Assembly (NCBI GenBank): GCA_003241055.1
Contig: QFOD01000025.1
Coordinates: 13,962 to 77,961 of the forward strand
DNA length: 64,000 bases
Direction: 5' to 3'
Source: Roseateles depolymerans
Lineage (GTDB): Bacteria; Pseudomonadota; Gammaproteobacteria; Burkholderiales; Burkholderiaceae_C
Program-made: the position numbers and the translations under genes
Notes under the pieces: model-generated
What the model was told of the DNA's origin: nothing
Database searches by the model: none
Seen by the model: only the letters and a program-made list of their open reading frames with translations
In this document: one piece after another, positions 33,561 to 40,950 of the stretch
Layout of the letters: each line of letters opens with the position of its first letter
Position numbering within the stretch: position 1 is the first letter of the stretch

Positions 33561-34412
33561 ATGCAAGTCACTCACCGGATTCCTGTGGATGGGGCCGAGC
33601 TGGCCGTCGAGTACCGGCCCGGCCCGGCGGACCGGGCGCCGCTGGTGTGCCTGCACGCGGGCGTGACCGACAGCCGGCTGTGGGATGGCGTGGCCGCCGC
33701 AGCGCAGGGCTGGCGGCCCTTGCTGCGCCTGGACCGGCGTGGCTTTGGCCAGACCCGGGTGGTCGATGCGCGGCCGCACCGGCTGATCGACGACCTGCGC
33801 AGCGCGCTCGACGCGGTGGGCCTGAGCCAGCCGCTGGAGCTGCTGGGCTGCTCGCAGGGCGGGCGGGTCGCGATCGACTTCGCGCTGGCCTGGCCCGAGC
33901 GGGTGGCCGGCCTCACGCTGGTGGCGCCGGCCGTGGGCGGCGCGCCGGACGAGGCGCTGGACCCCGCCAGCCAGGTGCTGGCCGATGCCCTGGAGGCGGC
34001 GCAGGCCGCGGGCGGGCTCGACGAGGTGAACCGCCTGCACGCCCATCTGTGGCTGGACGGGCCGGCGCAGGCCGAGGGGCGGGTGGCCGGTGCGGCGCGG
34101 GCGCTGTTCCTGGCGATGAACCAGACGGCTCTGCAGGCGCCGCCGGCGGGCGAGCTGCTGCTGCCACCCGAGGCCTGGCCGCGGCTCGAGGCGCTGGCGC
34201 TGCCGGGCCGACCGTTGCGCCTGCTCTGTGGCAGCCTCGATCTGCCGCTGATGTTGAGCCGCTGCCGCCAGATCGCGCGGCGCTGGCCGCAGGCGAGCTT
34301 CGCGGAGCTGCAAGGGGTGGCCCACCTGCCGTCGCTGGAAGCGCCGGCGCGCTTCAATGCGCTGCTGGCCGAGGCCGGACTGCTGCCGGGCCGCGCTGCT
34401 GACAGCGTCTGA
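33561..34412 (+). CDS. Alpha/beta-fold hydrolase
   Basis: The ATG at 33561 (MQVTHRIPVDGAELAVEYRP) gives 283 residues. Fold markers are LVCLHAGVTDSRLWDGV, the oxyanion region, the nucleophile elbow GCSQGG (Ser near residue 97), the acid in CGSLDLPLM, and the late His in GVAHLPSLEAP. These place it with esterase/peroxidase-type alpha/beta hydrolases. The reaction cannot be named. It sits alone between two molybdenum hydroxylase operons, with an inserted MITE ending nine bases before the start and no obvious ribosome binding site. Confidence 0.85.
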   Translation: MQVTHRIPVDGAELAVEYRPGPADRAPLVCLHAGVTDSRLWDGVAAAAQGWRPLLRLDRRGFGQTRVVDARPHRLIDDLRSALDAVGLSQPLELLGCSQGGRVAIDFALAWPERVAGLTLVAPAVGGAPDEALDPASQVLADALEAAQAAGGLDEVNRLHAHLWLDGPAQAEGRVAGAARALFLAMNQTALQAPPAGELLLPPEAWPRLEALALPGRPLRLLCGSLDLPLMLSRCRQIARRWPQASFAELQGVAHLPSLEAPARFNALLAEAGLLPGRAADSV

Positions 34413-34537
34413 TCGGTACTTACCCGTAGCAGAGCCCCAGTGGGCCGCGGGGGCATGGTGGCGCCATCGGCGCATCGCGGCGAGCCTGCTAGGCTGCCCG
34501 CCGGCCGTCGTGGTGGCGGCGCAGGAGGAGAGCAGGC

Positions 34538-35032
34538 ATGGCCGAATTGAATGTCAACGGCAAGCAACTCAGCTACGAGGCTGAGCCCGATACACCCTTG
34601 CTGTGGGTGCTGCGCGAGCAGCTGGGCCTGACCGGTACCAAGTACGGCTGCGGCGTGGCGCAGTGCGGCGCCTGCACCGTGCATATCGACGGCGCGCCGG
34701 TGCGCTCCTGCGTGATGCCGGCCTCGGCGCTGACGGCAGCCCAGAAAATCACCACCATCGAGGGCCTGGCGCCGAATGCCTCGCATCCGGTGCAAAAAGC
34801 CTGGGACGCGCTGGACGTGCCGCAGTGCGGCTTCTGCCAGAGCGGCATGCTGATGGCCGCTGCCGCACTGCTGAAGGACAAGCCCAAGCCCACCGATGCC
34901 GACATCGACGCGGCCATCACCAACATCTGCCGCTGTGGCACCTACAACCGGGTGCGCGCGGCCATCCATCTGGCGGCCGGCCAGATCGCCCGCAAGCAGA
35001 TTCCCATCGTCATCGAAGGGGGCCAGGCATGA
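34538..35032 (+). CDS. iorA: Molybdenum hydroxylase [2Fe-2S] small subunit (IorA-type), copy 2
   Basis: 164 residues with AGGAGGAGAG just before the ATG, a strong ribosome binding site. The iron-sulphur motifs are KYGCGVAQCGACTVHIDGAP with RSCVMP, and CGFCQSGMLM with CRCGTYNR. It is paralogous to the copy 1 small subunit. The stop overlaps the large-subunit start (ATGA). It begins a tight operon that continues into soxXYZA. Confidence 0.92.
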   Translation: MAELNVNGKQLSYEAEPDTPLLWVLREQLGLTGTKYGCGVAQCGACTVHIDGAPVRSCVMPASALTAAQKITTIEGLAPNASHPVQKAWDALDVPQCGFCQSGMLMAAAALLKDKPKPTDADIDAAITNICRCGTYNRVRAAIHLAAGQIARKQIPIVIEGGQA

Positions 35033-37209
35033 GCACCGTCGCCCTGAATCGCCGCGCCTTCCTGCATGCCAGCTCGGCCGTGGCCGGCGGACTGCTGGTG
35101 GGCTTTCATGTGCCGGGTCTTGCGCAGGCCACGCCCGACACGCCGGCCTCGCCGGAGCTGAATGCCTGGGTGCAGATCTTCCCGGACGAGACCGTGATGA
35201 TCCGCATCGCGCGCTCCGAGATGGGCCAGGGCACGCTGACCGGCCTGGCCCAGCTGGTGGCCGACGAGCTCGACTGCGACTGGAGCCGCGTCAAGACCGA
35301 ATACCCCACGCCGGGCCAGAACCTCGCGCGCAACCGCGTGTGGGGCAGCATGAGCACCGGCGGCAGCCGCGGCGTGCGGGAGTCGCACGACTACGTGCGC
35401 AAGGGCGGGGCGCTGGCCCGGGCGCTGCTGATCCAGGCCGCGGCCAACCGCTGGAATGTGCCGGTGCAGAGCTGCCGCACCGCTGCGGGCTGGGTGGAAC
35501 ACGGCCCCAGCAGCCGACGCCTGAGCTATGGGCAGCTCGCGGCCGATGCCGCCAAGCTGGCGGTGCCCGACACCATCCTGCTGAAAGACCCCAAGGACTG
35601 GCGCATCGCCGGCAAGCCGATGAAGCGCCTGGACACGCGCGGCAAGCTGGACGGCTCGCAGGTTTATGGCATGGACCTGAAGCTGCCGGGCCTGCTGAAC
35701 GCCGCCATCAAGGACTGCCCGGTGTTTGGCGGCAGGCTGAAGAGCTTTGACGCCGCCGCCATTGCCGGCCGGCCCGGCGTGAAGAAGGTGGTGAAGGTGG
35801 GCGACAGCGCGGTGGCGGTGGTGGCCGACACCTGGTGGCGCGCCAAGAGCGCGCTGGAGGCGCTGCCCGTGGTGTGGGACGAAGGCGCCAACGCCAAGCT
35901 GTCCAGCGCGGACGTGGCCGCCATGCTCAAGGCCGGCCTGGATGCGCCGGACGCGGCCGTGGGCTCGGCCCAGGGCGATGCCCGGGCCGCCATCGCGGCG
36001 GCGCCCCGCAAGGTCGAGGCGGTGTATGCCTACCCCTACCAGAATCACGCCACCATGGAGGTGATGAACGCGACGGCGCGCTGGACGCCGGAACGTTGCG
36101 AGGTCTGGACGCCGACACAGAACGGCGAGGCCGCACTTGCCGCCACGGCCGAGGCCGCCGGCCTGTCGCCGGCGCAGTGCGATGTCTACAAGCTGCACCT
36201 GGGCGGCGGCTTCGGCCGGCGCGGCGCGGTGCACGACTGGGTGCGCCAGGTGGTGCTGATCGCACGCGAGTTTCCGGGCACGCCGGTCAAGCTGATCTGG
36301 AGCCGCGAGGAAGACATGCTGCACGGGCGCTACCACCCGGTCACGCAGTGCAAGCTGCAGGCCGGCCTGGACGCCGAGGGCAAGCTCGTGGGCCTGCACA
36401 TGCGGCTGTCGGGCCAGAGCATCATTGCCGGCCTGTTCCCGCAGAACATCAAGGACGGCAAGGACCCGGTGGTCTTCCAGGGCCTGAACGCCGGCGGCGC
36501 CGAGGGGGCGCTGGGCTATGCGGTACCCCACCTGCTGATCGACCATGCGATGCGCAACCCGCCGGTGCCGCCGGGCTTCTGGCGCGGCGTGAACCTGAAC
36601 CAGAACGCGGTCTACATGGAGTGCTTCATCGACGAGGTGGCCCATGCCGCGCAGCGCGATCCGCTGGCGCTGCGGCGCGAGCTGCTGGCGCAGTCGCCCA
36701 AGCATCTGGCCGTGCTCAACGCGGTGGCCGAAAAGGCCGGCTGGGCCCAGCGCGCGGCGCTGGCCAAGAAGGGCCGGCATCTGGGGCTGGCGCAGATCAT
36801 GGGCTTTGGCAGCTATGTGGCGGCCTGTGCCGAGGTGTCGGTGGACAAGCAGGGCGAGCTCAGGATCCACCGCATCGTTGCCGCCACCGACCCCGGCCAT
36901 GCGGTGAACCCACAGCAGATCGCGGCCCAGGTGGAGGGCAGCTTCGTGTATGGCCTGTCCGCCGCGCTGTACGGCGAGATCACGCTGAAGGATGGCCGCG
37001 TCGAGCAGCAGAACTTCGACACCTACCCGGTGATGAAGCTGGCCGAGATGCCCAAGGTGGAGGCGCTGATCATGCCGTCGGGCGGCTTCTGGGGCGGTGT
37101 GGGCGAGCCCACCATCGCGGTGGCCGCGCCGGCGGTGCTCAACGCCATCTTCGCGGCCACTGGCAAGCGCATCCGCGAGCTGCCGCTGCGCAAGCACTCG
37201 CTGGTGTGA
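35029..37209 (+). CDS. iorB: Molybdenum hydroxylase large subunit (IorB-type), copy 2
   Basis: 726 residues from the overlapping ATG at 35029. A twin-arginine-like signal (LNRRAFLHASSAVAGGLLVG) suggests periplasmic location. Motifs are SEMGQGTLTGLAQLVADELD, GSMSTGGSRGVRES, GGGFGRRGAVHDWVRQV and the terminal GGVGEPTIAVAAPAVLNAIF. It differs from copy 1 in the substrate-channel region (GFWRGVNLNQNAVYMECFID). The gene is followed two bases later by soxX, so electrons may go to a c-type cytochrome, as known for some periplasmic relatives. That link is inferred. Confidence 0.9.
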   Translation: MSTVALNRRAFLHASSAVAGGLLVGFHVPGLAQATPDTPASPELNAWVQIFPDETVMIRIARSEMGQGTLTGLAQLVADELDCDWSRVKTEYPTPGQNLARNRVWGSMSTGGSRGVRESHDYVRKGGALARALLIQAAANRWNVPVQSCRTAAGWVEHGPSSRRLSYGQLAADAAKLAVPDTILLKDPKDWRIAGKPMKRLDTRGKLDGSQVYGMDLKLPGLLNAAIKDCPVFGGRLKSFDAAAIAGRPGVKKVVKVGDSAVAVVADTWWRAKSALEALPVVWDEGANAKLSSADVAAMLKAGLDAPDAAVGSAQGDARAAIAAAPRKVEAVYAYPYQNHATMEVMNATARWTPERCEVWTPTQNGEAALAATAEAAGLSPAQCDVYKLHLGGGFGRRGAVHDWVRQVVLIAREFPGTPVKLIWSREEDMLHGRYHPVTQCKLQAGLDAEGKLVGLHMRLSGQSIIAGLFPQNIKDGKDPVVFQGLNAGGAEGALGYAVPHLLIDHAMRNPPVPPGFWRGVNLNQNAVYMECFIDEVAHAAQRDPLALRRELLAQSPKHLAVLNAVAEKAGWAQRAALAKKGRHLGLAQIMGFGSYVAACAEVSVDKQGELRIHRIVAATDPGHAVNPQQIAAQVEGSFVYGLSAALYGEITLKDGRVEQQNFDTYPVMKLAEMPKVEALIMPSGGFWGGVGEPTIAVAAPAVLNAIFAATGKRIRELPLRKHSLV

Positions 37210-37211
37210 GC

Positions 37212-37634
37212 ATGGGGCGGGGCGCGGCGCTGTTGCTGCTGCTGGGCGCCCTGCCGGCCGCCGGCGCACAGACTGGCGTACAGACCGGCGCACAGCCCGG
37301 TGATGCCACACGGGGTCAGGCCTTGCTGCAGGACCGCAACCGCAGCCTGTGCCTGCTGTGCCATGCCCTCACGCCGGCAGGCGATGCCAACCAGGGCAAT
37401 CTGGCGCCGCCGCTGGCCGGCCTGGCAGGGCGGCTGAGCGCGGCCCAGCTGCGTGAGCGCATCGCCGACATGCGTGCCTTCAACCCGGACACCGTGATGC
37501 CGCCTTTTCGCTCCACCGAAGGCCTGAACCGCGTCGGCGCCGCCTGGGCCGGGCGGCCGCTGCTGACCGAGTTGCAGCTGGATGATCTGGTGGCCTACCT
37601 GGGTACGCTGGACGCACCGCAGGCCGCGCCATGA
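37212..37634 (+). CDS. soxX: SoxX-like mono-haem cytochrome c
   Basis: 140 residues with a signal peptide (LLLLLGALPAAGAQ), one haem site CLLCH near residue 49 and a distal Met in DTVMPPFRS. The region after it (GLNRVGA, LTELQLDDLVAYLGTL) fits the SoxX family, which forms a complex with SoxA. It lies two bases after iorB copy 2 and overlaps soxY by four bases. As SoxX alone resembles other small cytochromes, the call depends on the following soxY, soxZ and soxA genes. Confidence 0.82.
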   Translation: MGRGAALLLLLGALPAAGAQTGVQTGAQPGDATRGQALLQDRNRSLCLLCHALTPAGDANQGNLAPPLAGLAGRLSAAQLRERIADMRAFNPDTVMPPFRSTEGLNRVGAAWAGRPLLTELQLDDLVAYLGTLDAPQAAP

Positions 37635-38050
37635 CGGCCTGCGTGAGCCGCCGCCACCTGCTGCTGGCCGCCCCGGCCTGGGCGTTGCTGCCCGAGGCCC
37701 GCGCCAGCGACGCGGCCATGCGCGAGGCCCTGCGCGCCTGGGCCGGGGGCGATCCACCGACCGGGCCACTGAAGATAGAGATGGCCGCACTGGTGGAAAA
37801 CGGCAACGCGGTGCCGGTGCGCGTGGCGGCGCAGGAACCGGTCAGTGCGCTGGCGCTGTTCACGCCGCTCAACCCCGAGCCTGAGGTCATCCACGTGAGC
37901 CTGTCGCCCGATAGCCCCCGCTTTGAGTTTTCCACGCGCATGAGGCTGGCGCGGTCTCAGCGCATCGTGGCGGCCGCGCGCACGGCGGACGGGCGCTGCT
38001 GGCAGGCCGGGCTGGAGGTGATCGTGACCCTGGCCGCCTGCATCGAATAG
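37631..38050 (+). CDS. soxY: SoxY-like carrier protein with atypical C-terminus
   Basis: 139 residues with a twin-arginine signal (CVSRRHLLLAAPAWALLP). The body matches SoxY: GPLKIEMAALVENGNAVPVR, then LFTPLNPEPEVIHVSLSPDS and RMRLARSQRIVAAARTADG. SoxY normally ends in a flexible GGCGG arm whose Cys carries the sulphur substrate. Here the end reads EVIVTLAACIE, so a near-terminal Cys remains but the Gly-rich arm is lost. Function in thiosulphate oxidation is therefore uncertain. It is followed two bases later by soxZ, its usual partner. Confidence 0.82.
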   Translation: MTACVSRRHLLLAAPAWALLPEARASDAAMREALRAWAGGDPPTGPLKIEMAALVENGNAVPVRVAAQEPVSALALFTPLNPEPEVIHVSLSPDSPRFEFSTRMRLARSQRIVAAARTADGRCWQAGLEVIVTLAACIE

Positions 38051-38052
38051 CC

Positions 38053-38373
38053 ATGGCCCGCGCCGTCATCACCCTGCCCGAACGGGTCGCCGCGGGCGCC
38101 GTGTTCGAGCTGCGCGCCACCGTGGCCCATGCGATGGAAACCGGCTATCGCAGCAGCGACGAGGGCCAGCGCCTGCCGCGTGATCTGGTGCGGCATTTCG
38201 AATGCCGGCTGGACGGCGAAGTCGTGTTCGAGGCGCAGTTCTTCGCCGCGGTGTCGGCCAACCCCTGGCTGTCGTTCTGGCTGCGGGCCACGCGTTCGGG
38301 CGAGCTGCGCTTCAGCTGGCGCGGCGACGGCGGCTTCGAGCATGTCGAGACCCGGCGGCTGATCGTCGAATGA
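38053..38373 (+). CDS. soxZ: SoxZ, partner of SoxY
   Basis: 106 residues matching SoxZ: ITLPERVAAGAVFELRATVA, HAMETGYRSSDEGQRLPRDL, and the C-terminal half SFWLRATRSGELRFSWRGDG. No signal peptide, as usual, because SoxZ is exported as a complex with SoxY through the Tat route. Its stop overlaps the soxA start by four bases. Confidence 0.9.
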   Translation: MARAVITLPERVAAGAVFELRATVAHAMETGYRSSDEGQRLPRDLVRHFECRLDGEVVFEAQFFAAVSANPWLSFWLRATRSGELRFSWRGDGGFEHVETRRLIVE

Positions 38374-39131
38374 AGCCGCTGGCCGCCCGGCTGCTGTGCG
38401 TGCTGGCTGCCGTGGCAGCGGTCGCGGTGGCCACGGCCGCCGATGAACGCCGTTCGGGCCGCGACACCATGAGCCCCGCGCTGCAGGCATTGCAGGCCGA
38501 CGACGGCCAGCACCCGGCCCAGCTGGCGCTGGCCCAGGGCCTGGAGCTGTGGACGGCCGGGGCCAGGTCATGCGCGAGCTGCCATGGCGAGCCGGCGCGC
38601 CAGATGGGCGGCGTGGCCGCGCGCTATCCGGCCTGGGATGCCGGGCAGCGCCGGCTGCTGGACCTGCCGCTGCGCATCCAGAGCTGCCGGGTGCGCCACC
38701 AGGGCCTGCCGGCCTGGGCGCCCGAGGCCGAGCCGCTGCTGGCGCTGAGCGCGCTGGTGGCGCAGCAGTCGCGCGGCCAGCCGCTCGCGCCGCCGCGCGG
38801 CCCCGAGCTGGACGCGGCCGCGGCGCGCGGCGCGGCGCTCTACAACACCCGGCTGGGCGCGCTCAACCTGGCCTGCGCCCACTGCCACGACCAGCGTGCC
38901 GGCCAGCGCCTGGGCGGCAGCCTGATTCCGCAGGCGCAGGTGGACGACTACCCGGTCTACCGGCTGGAATGGCAGGCGCTGGGCAGCCTGCAGCGGCGGC
39001 TGCGCGGCTGCGTCAGCGGTGTACGCGCCCAGGCCTGGGACTGGGACAGCGAGGAGCTGCTGGCGCTGGAAGTGTTTCTTGCGCGCCGTTCCGCCGGACT
39101 GACGATGCAACCCCCCGGCGTGCGGCCCTGA
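38370..39131 (+). CDS. soxA: SoxA-like di-haem cytochrome c
   Basis: 253 residues from the ATG at 38370 (ATGA overlap). A signal peptide is followed by two haem sites, CASCH (near residue 67) and CAHCH (near residue 170), and by the conserved Cys of GCVSGVRAQAWDWDSEELLA, the usual haem ligand of the second site. With SoxX it would attach sulphur to SoxY. soxB and soxCD are not in this window, so the set is incomplete locally. Confidence 0.88.
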   Translation: MKPLAARLLCVLAAVAAVAVATAADERRSGRDTMSPALQALQADDGQHPAQLALAQGLELWTAGARSCASCHGEPARQMGGVAARYPAWDAGQRRLLDLPLRIQSCRVRHQGLPAWAPEAEPLLALSALVAQQSRGQPLAPPRGPELDAAAARGAALYNTRLGALNLACAHCHDQRAGQRLGGSLIPQAQVDDYPVYRLEWQALGSLQRRLRGCVSGVRAQAWDWDSEELLALEVFLARRSAGLTMQPPGVRP

Positions 39132-39193
39132 GCCTGCCGAGCCGGCCGGCGCAGCGTCTAAGCTTGCCGGTATTGTGTCGAGCGGGAGTCTGC

Positions 39194-40822
39194 ATGCATC
39201 TGCGGGTCGGCCTGATGTTGCTGTCGAGCTTGTCGGGCGTGGCGGCGCACGCCGACGAGGCCACGCTGGCGCTGAACCAGCGCAAGCTGGTGGTGCTGCG
39301 GGCCACGCTGAAAGGGGAGTCGCCCGCCGAACGGGTGGAGGCCGCCGAGCGGGCGCTGCAGGCGGCGCTGGCGGCCTCTGTGCCGGACCGGATCGAGCGA
39401 CAGGTCTTGCCGGGCGAGCCGCCGGCTGTCCGGGTGCTGGCGAACGGCCAGGCCGTCGTCCATCTGGTGCCCGACGACCTGGGAGGTGCCCAGCCGGATG
39501 TGATGCTGGAGGTGGCGTCGGCGGATCTGGAGCGGCGCCTGCAGCGGGCGTTCGCCGAGGCGCGCGAGACCCGGGATCTCGGAGCCTGGATGCGGGCGGC
39601 GGCGCTGTCGGTGCTGGCCACGGCCGTGGCGCTGGCCCTGCTCAAGGGGCTGGGCCAGTTGCGCCGGCTGCTGCTGCGTCGCCTGGTGCGCCGGCTGGCT
39701 GGCGTCGACAGCCCGGTGGGCGCAGATCACGTCGAGGTCGGTGGCAGGGCGCCGCGCTGGTGGCAGGCGACGGGGGAACACGCGATCGCACTGCTGCGCG
39801 GGTTGGCCGGCCTGGCCAGCTGGGCGGTGGCATTGCTGGTGTTGGACCTCTGGGCGACGGTCGTGTTGCGGCAGTTCGCCTACACCCGGCCCTGGGGCGA
39901 GCGAGCCGGCGACTGGCTGCTGGAACAGCTGGCGGCGCTGGCCGGTGCGGCGGCATCGGCCGTGCCCGGGCTGGTCACGGCCGTGCTGATCTTCCTGCTG
40001 TCGCGTGGCGCGGTACGCCTGCTGCACGCGGTGCTGGAGCGGGTGGAGCAGGGCGAGCTGAGCCTGGGCGGGCTGGATGCCGATACCGCCGGGCCCACGG
40101 CGCGTCTGGCCAGCCTCGTGGTGTGGCTGTTCGCGCTGGCCATGGCCTACCCCTACCTGCCGGGCGCCAGCAGCGAGGCGTTCAAGGGCGTGACGGTGCT
40201 GGCCGGCCTGATGGTGTCGCTGGGTGCCAGCGGCGTGGTGGGGCAGGTGATGTCGGGCCTGTCGCTGATGTATTCGCGCTCGCTGCGCGTGGGCGAGTAC
40301 GTGCGCATCGGCGAGGTCGAGGGCACGGTCACGGCGCTGGGCATGTTTGCCACCAAGCTGCACACCGGCCATGGCGAGGAGGTGAGCCTGCCCAATGCCG
40401 TGGTGTTCAGCCAGCCGGTGCGCAACTTCTCGCGCCTGGTCGAGGGTGGGCAGTTCGTGCTGCACACCTCGGTCACGATCGGCTACGCGACGCCCTGGCG
40501 GCAGGTGCACGTCATGCTGCTGGAGGCTGCCCGACGAACCCCCGGCGTGCTGGAGCAGCCGGCGCCCTATGTCGTGCAGACCGCGCTGAGCGACTTCTAT
40601 GTGGAGTACCGGCTCTGCGCGCAGGGCAGTCGCAGTGCGCCGCACCGGCGGGCCGAGGCCATGAGCCAGTTGCACGCCAACATACAGGACGTTTTCAACG
40701 AGAACGGCGTGGCCATCATGTCGCCACATTACATGGAGGAGCCGGCGCAACCGCAGACCGTGGCGGCGGGCCCCTGGTTCAGGCCACGCTCCGGCCCCAT
40801 GTCGCCCCCGACGCCGCCATGA
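39194..40822 (+). CDS. MscS-family mechanosensitive ion channel
   Basis: The ATG at 39194 (MHLRVGLMLLSSLSGVAAHA) gives 542 residues with a signal peptide and a periplasmic domain of about 130 residues. About four membrane segments follow (the first near SVLATAVALALLKGL), and the pore helix and beta domain are seen as GLMVSLGASGVVGQVMSGLS, then RVGEYVRIGEVEGTVTALGM and EEVSLPNAVVF. This is the MscS core. The channel relieves osmotic pressure. It is not in the sox operon: a 62-base gap separates it from soxA. Confidence 0.9.
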   Translation: MHLRVGLMLLSSLSGVAAHADEATLALNQRKLVVLRATLKGESPAERVEAAERALQAALAASVPDRIERQVLPGEPPAVRVLANGQAVVHLVPDDLGGAQPDVMLEVASADLERRLQRAFAEARETRDLGAWMRAAALSVLATAVALALLKGLGQLRRLLLRRLVRRLAGVDSPVGADHVEVGGRAPRWWQATGEHAIALLRGLAGLASWAVALLVLDLWATVVLRQFAYTRPWGERAGDWLLEQLAALAGAAASAVPGLVTAVLIFLLSRGAVRLLHAVLERVEQGELSLGGLDADTAGPTARLASLVVWLFALAMAYPYLPGASSEAFKGVTVLAGLMVSLGASGVVGQVMSGLSLMYSRSLRVGEYVRIGEVEGTVTALGMFATKLHTGHGEEVSLPNAVVFSQPVRNFSRLVEGGQFVLHTSVTIGYATPWRQVHVMLLEAARRTPGVLEQPAPYVVQTALSDFYVEYRLCAQGSRSAPHRRAEAMSQLHANIQDVFNENGVAIMSPHYMEEPAQPQTVAAGPWFRPRSGPMSPPTPP

Positions 40823-40950
40823 TCGGCGCGCCGCCCTCAGCGCGCAGGATGCGGCCGGCCAGGGCCACTGCCTAGCATCGGTCTCCAGCACGCCACCGCG
40901 TCACGCAGGCGGGCCGTGCATGACATCGGCAGCCATGGGAGGAGGACCGA

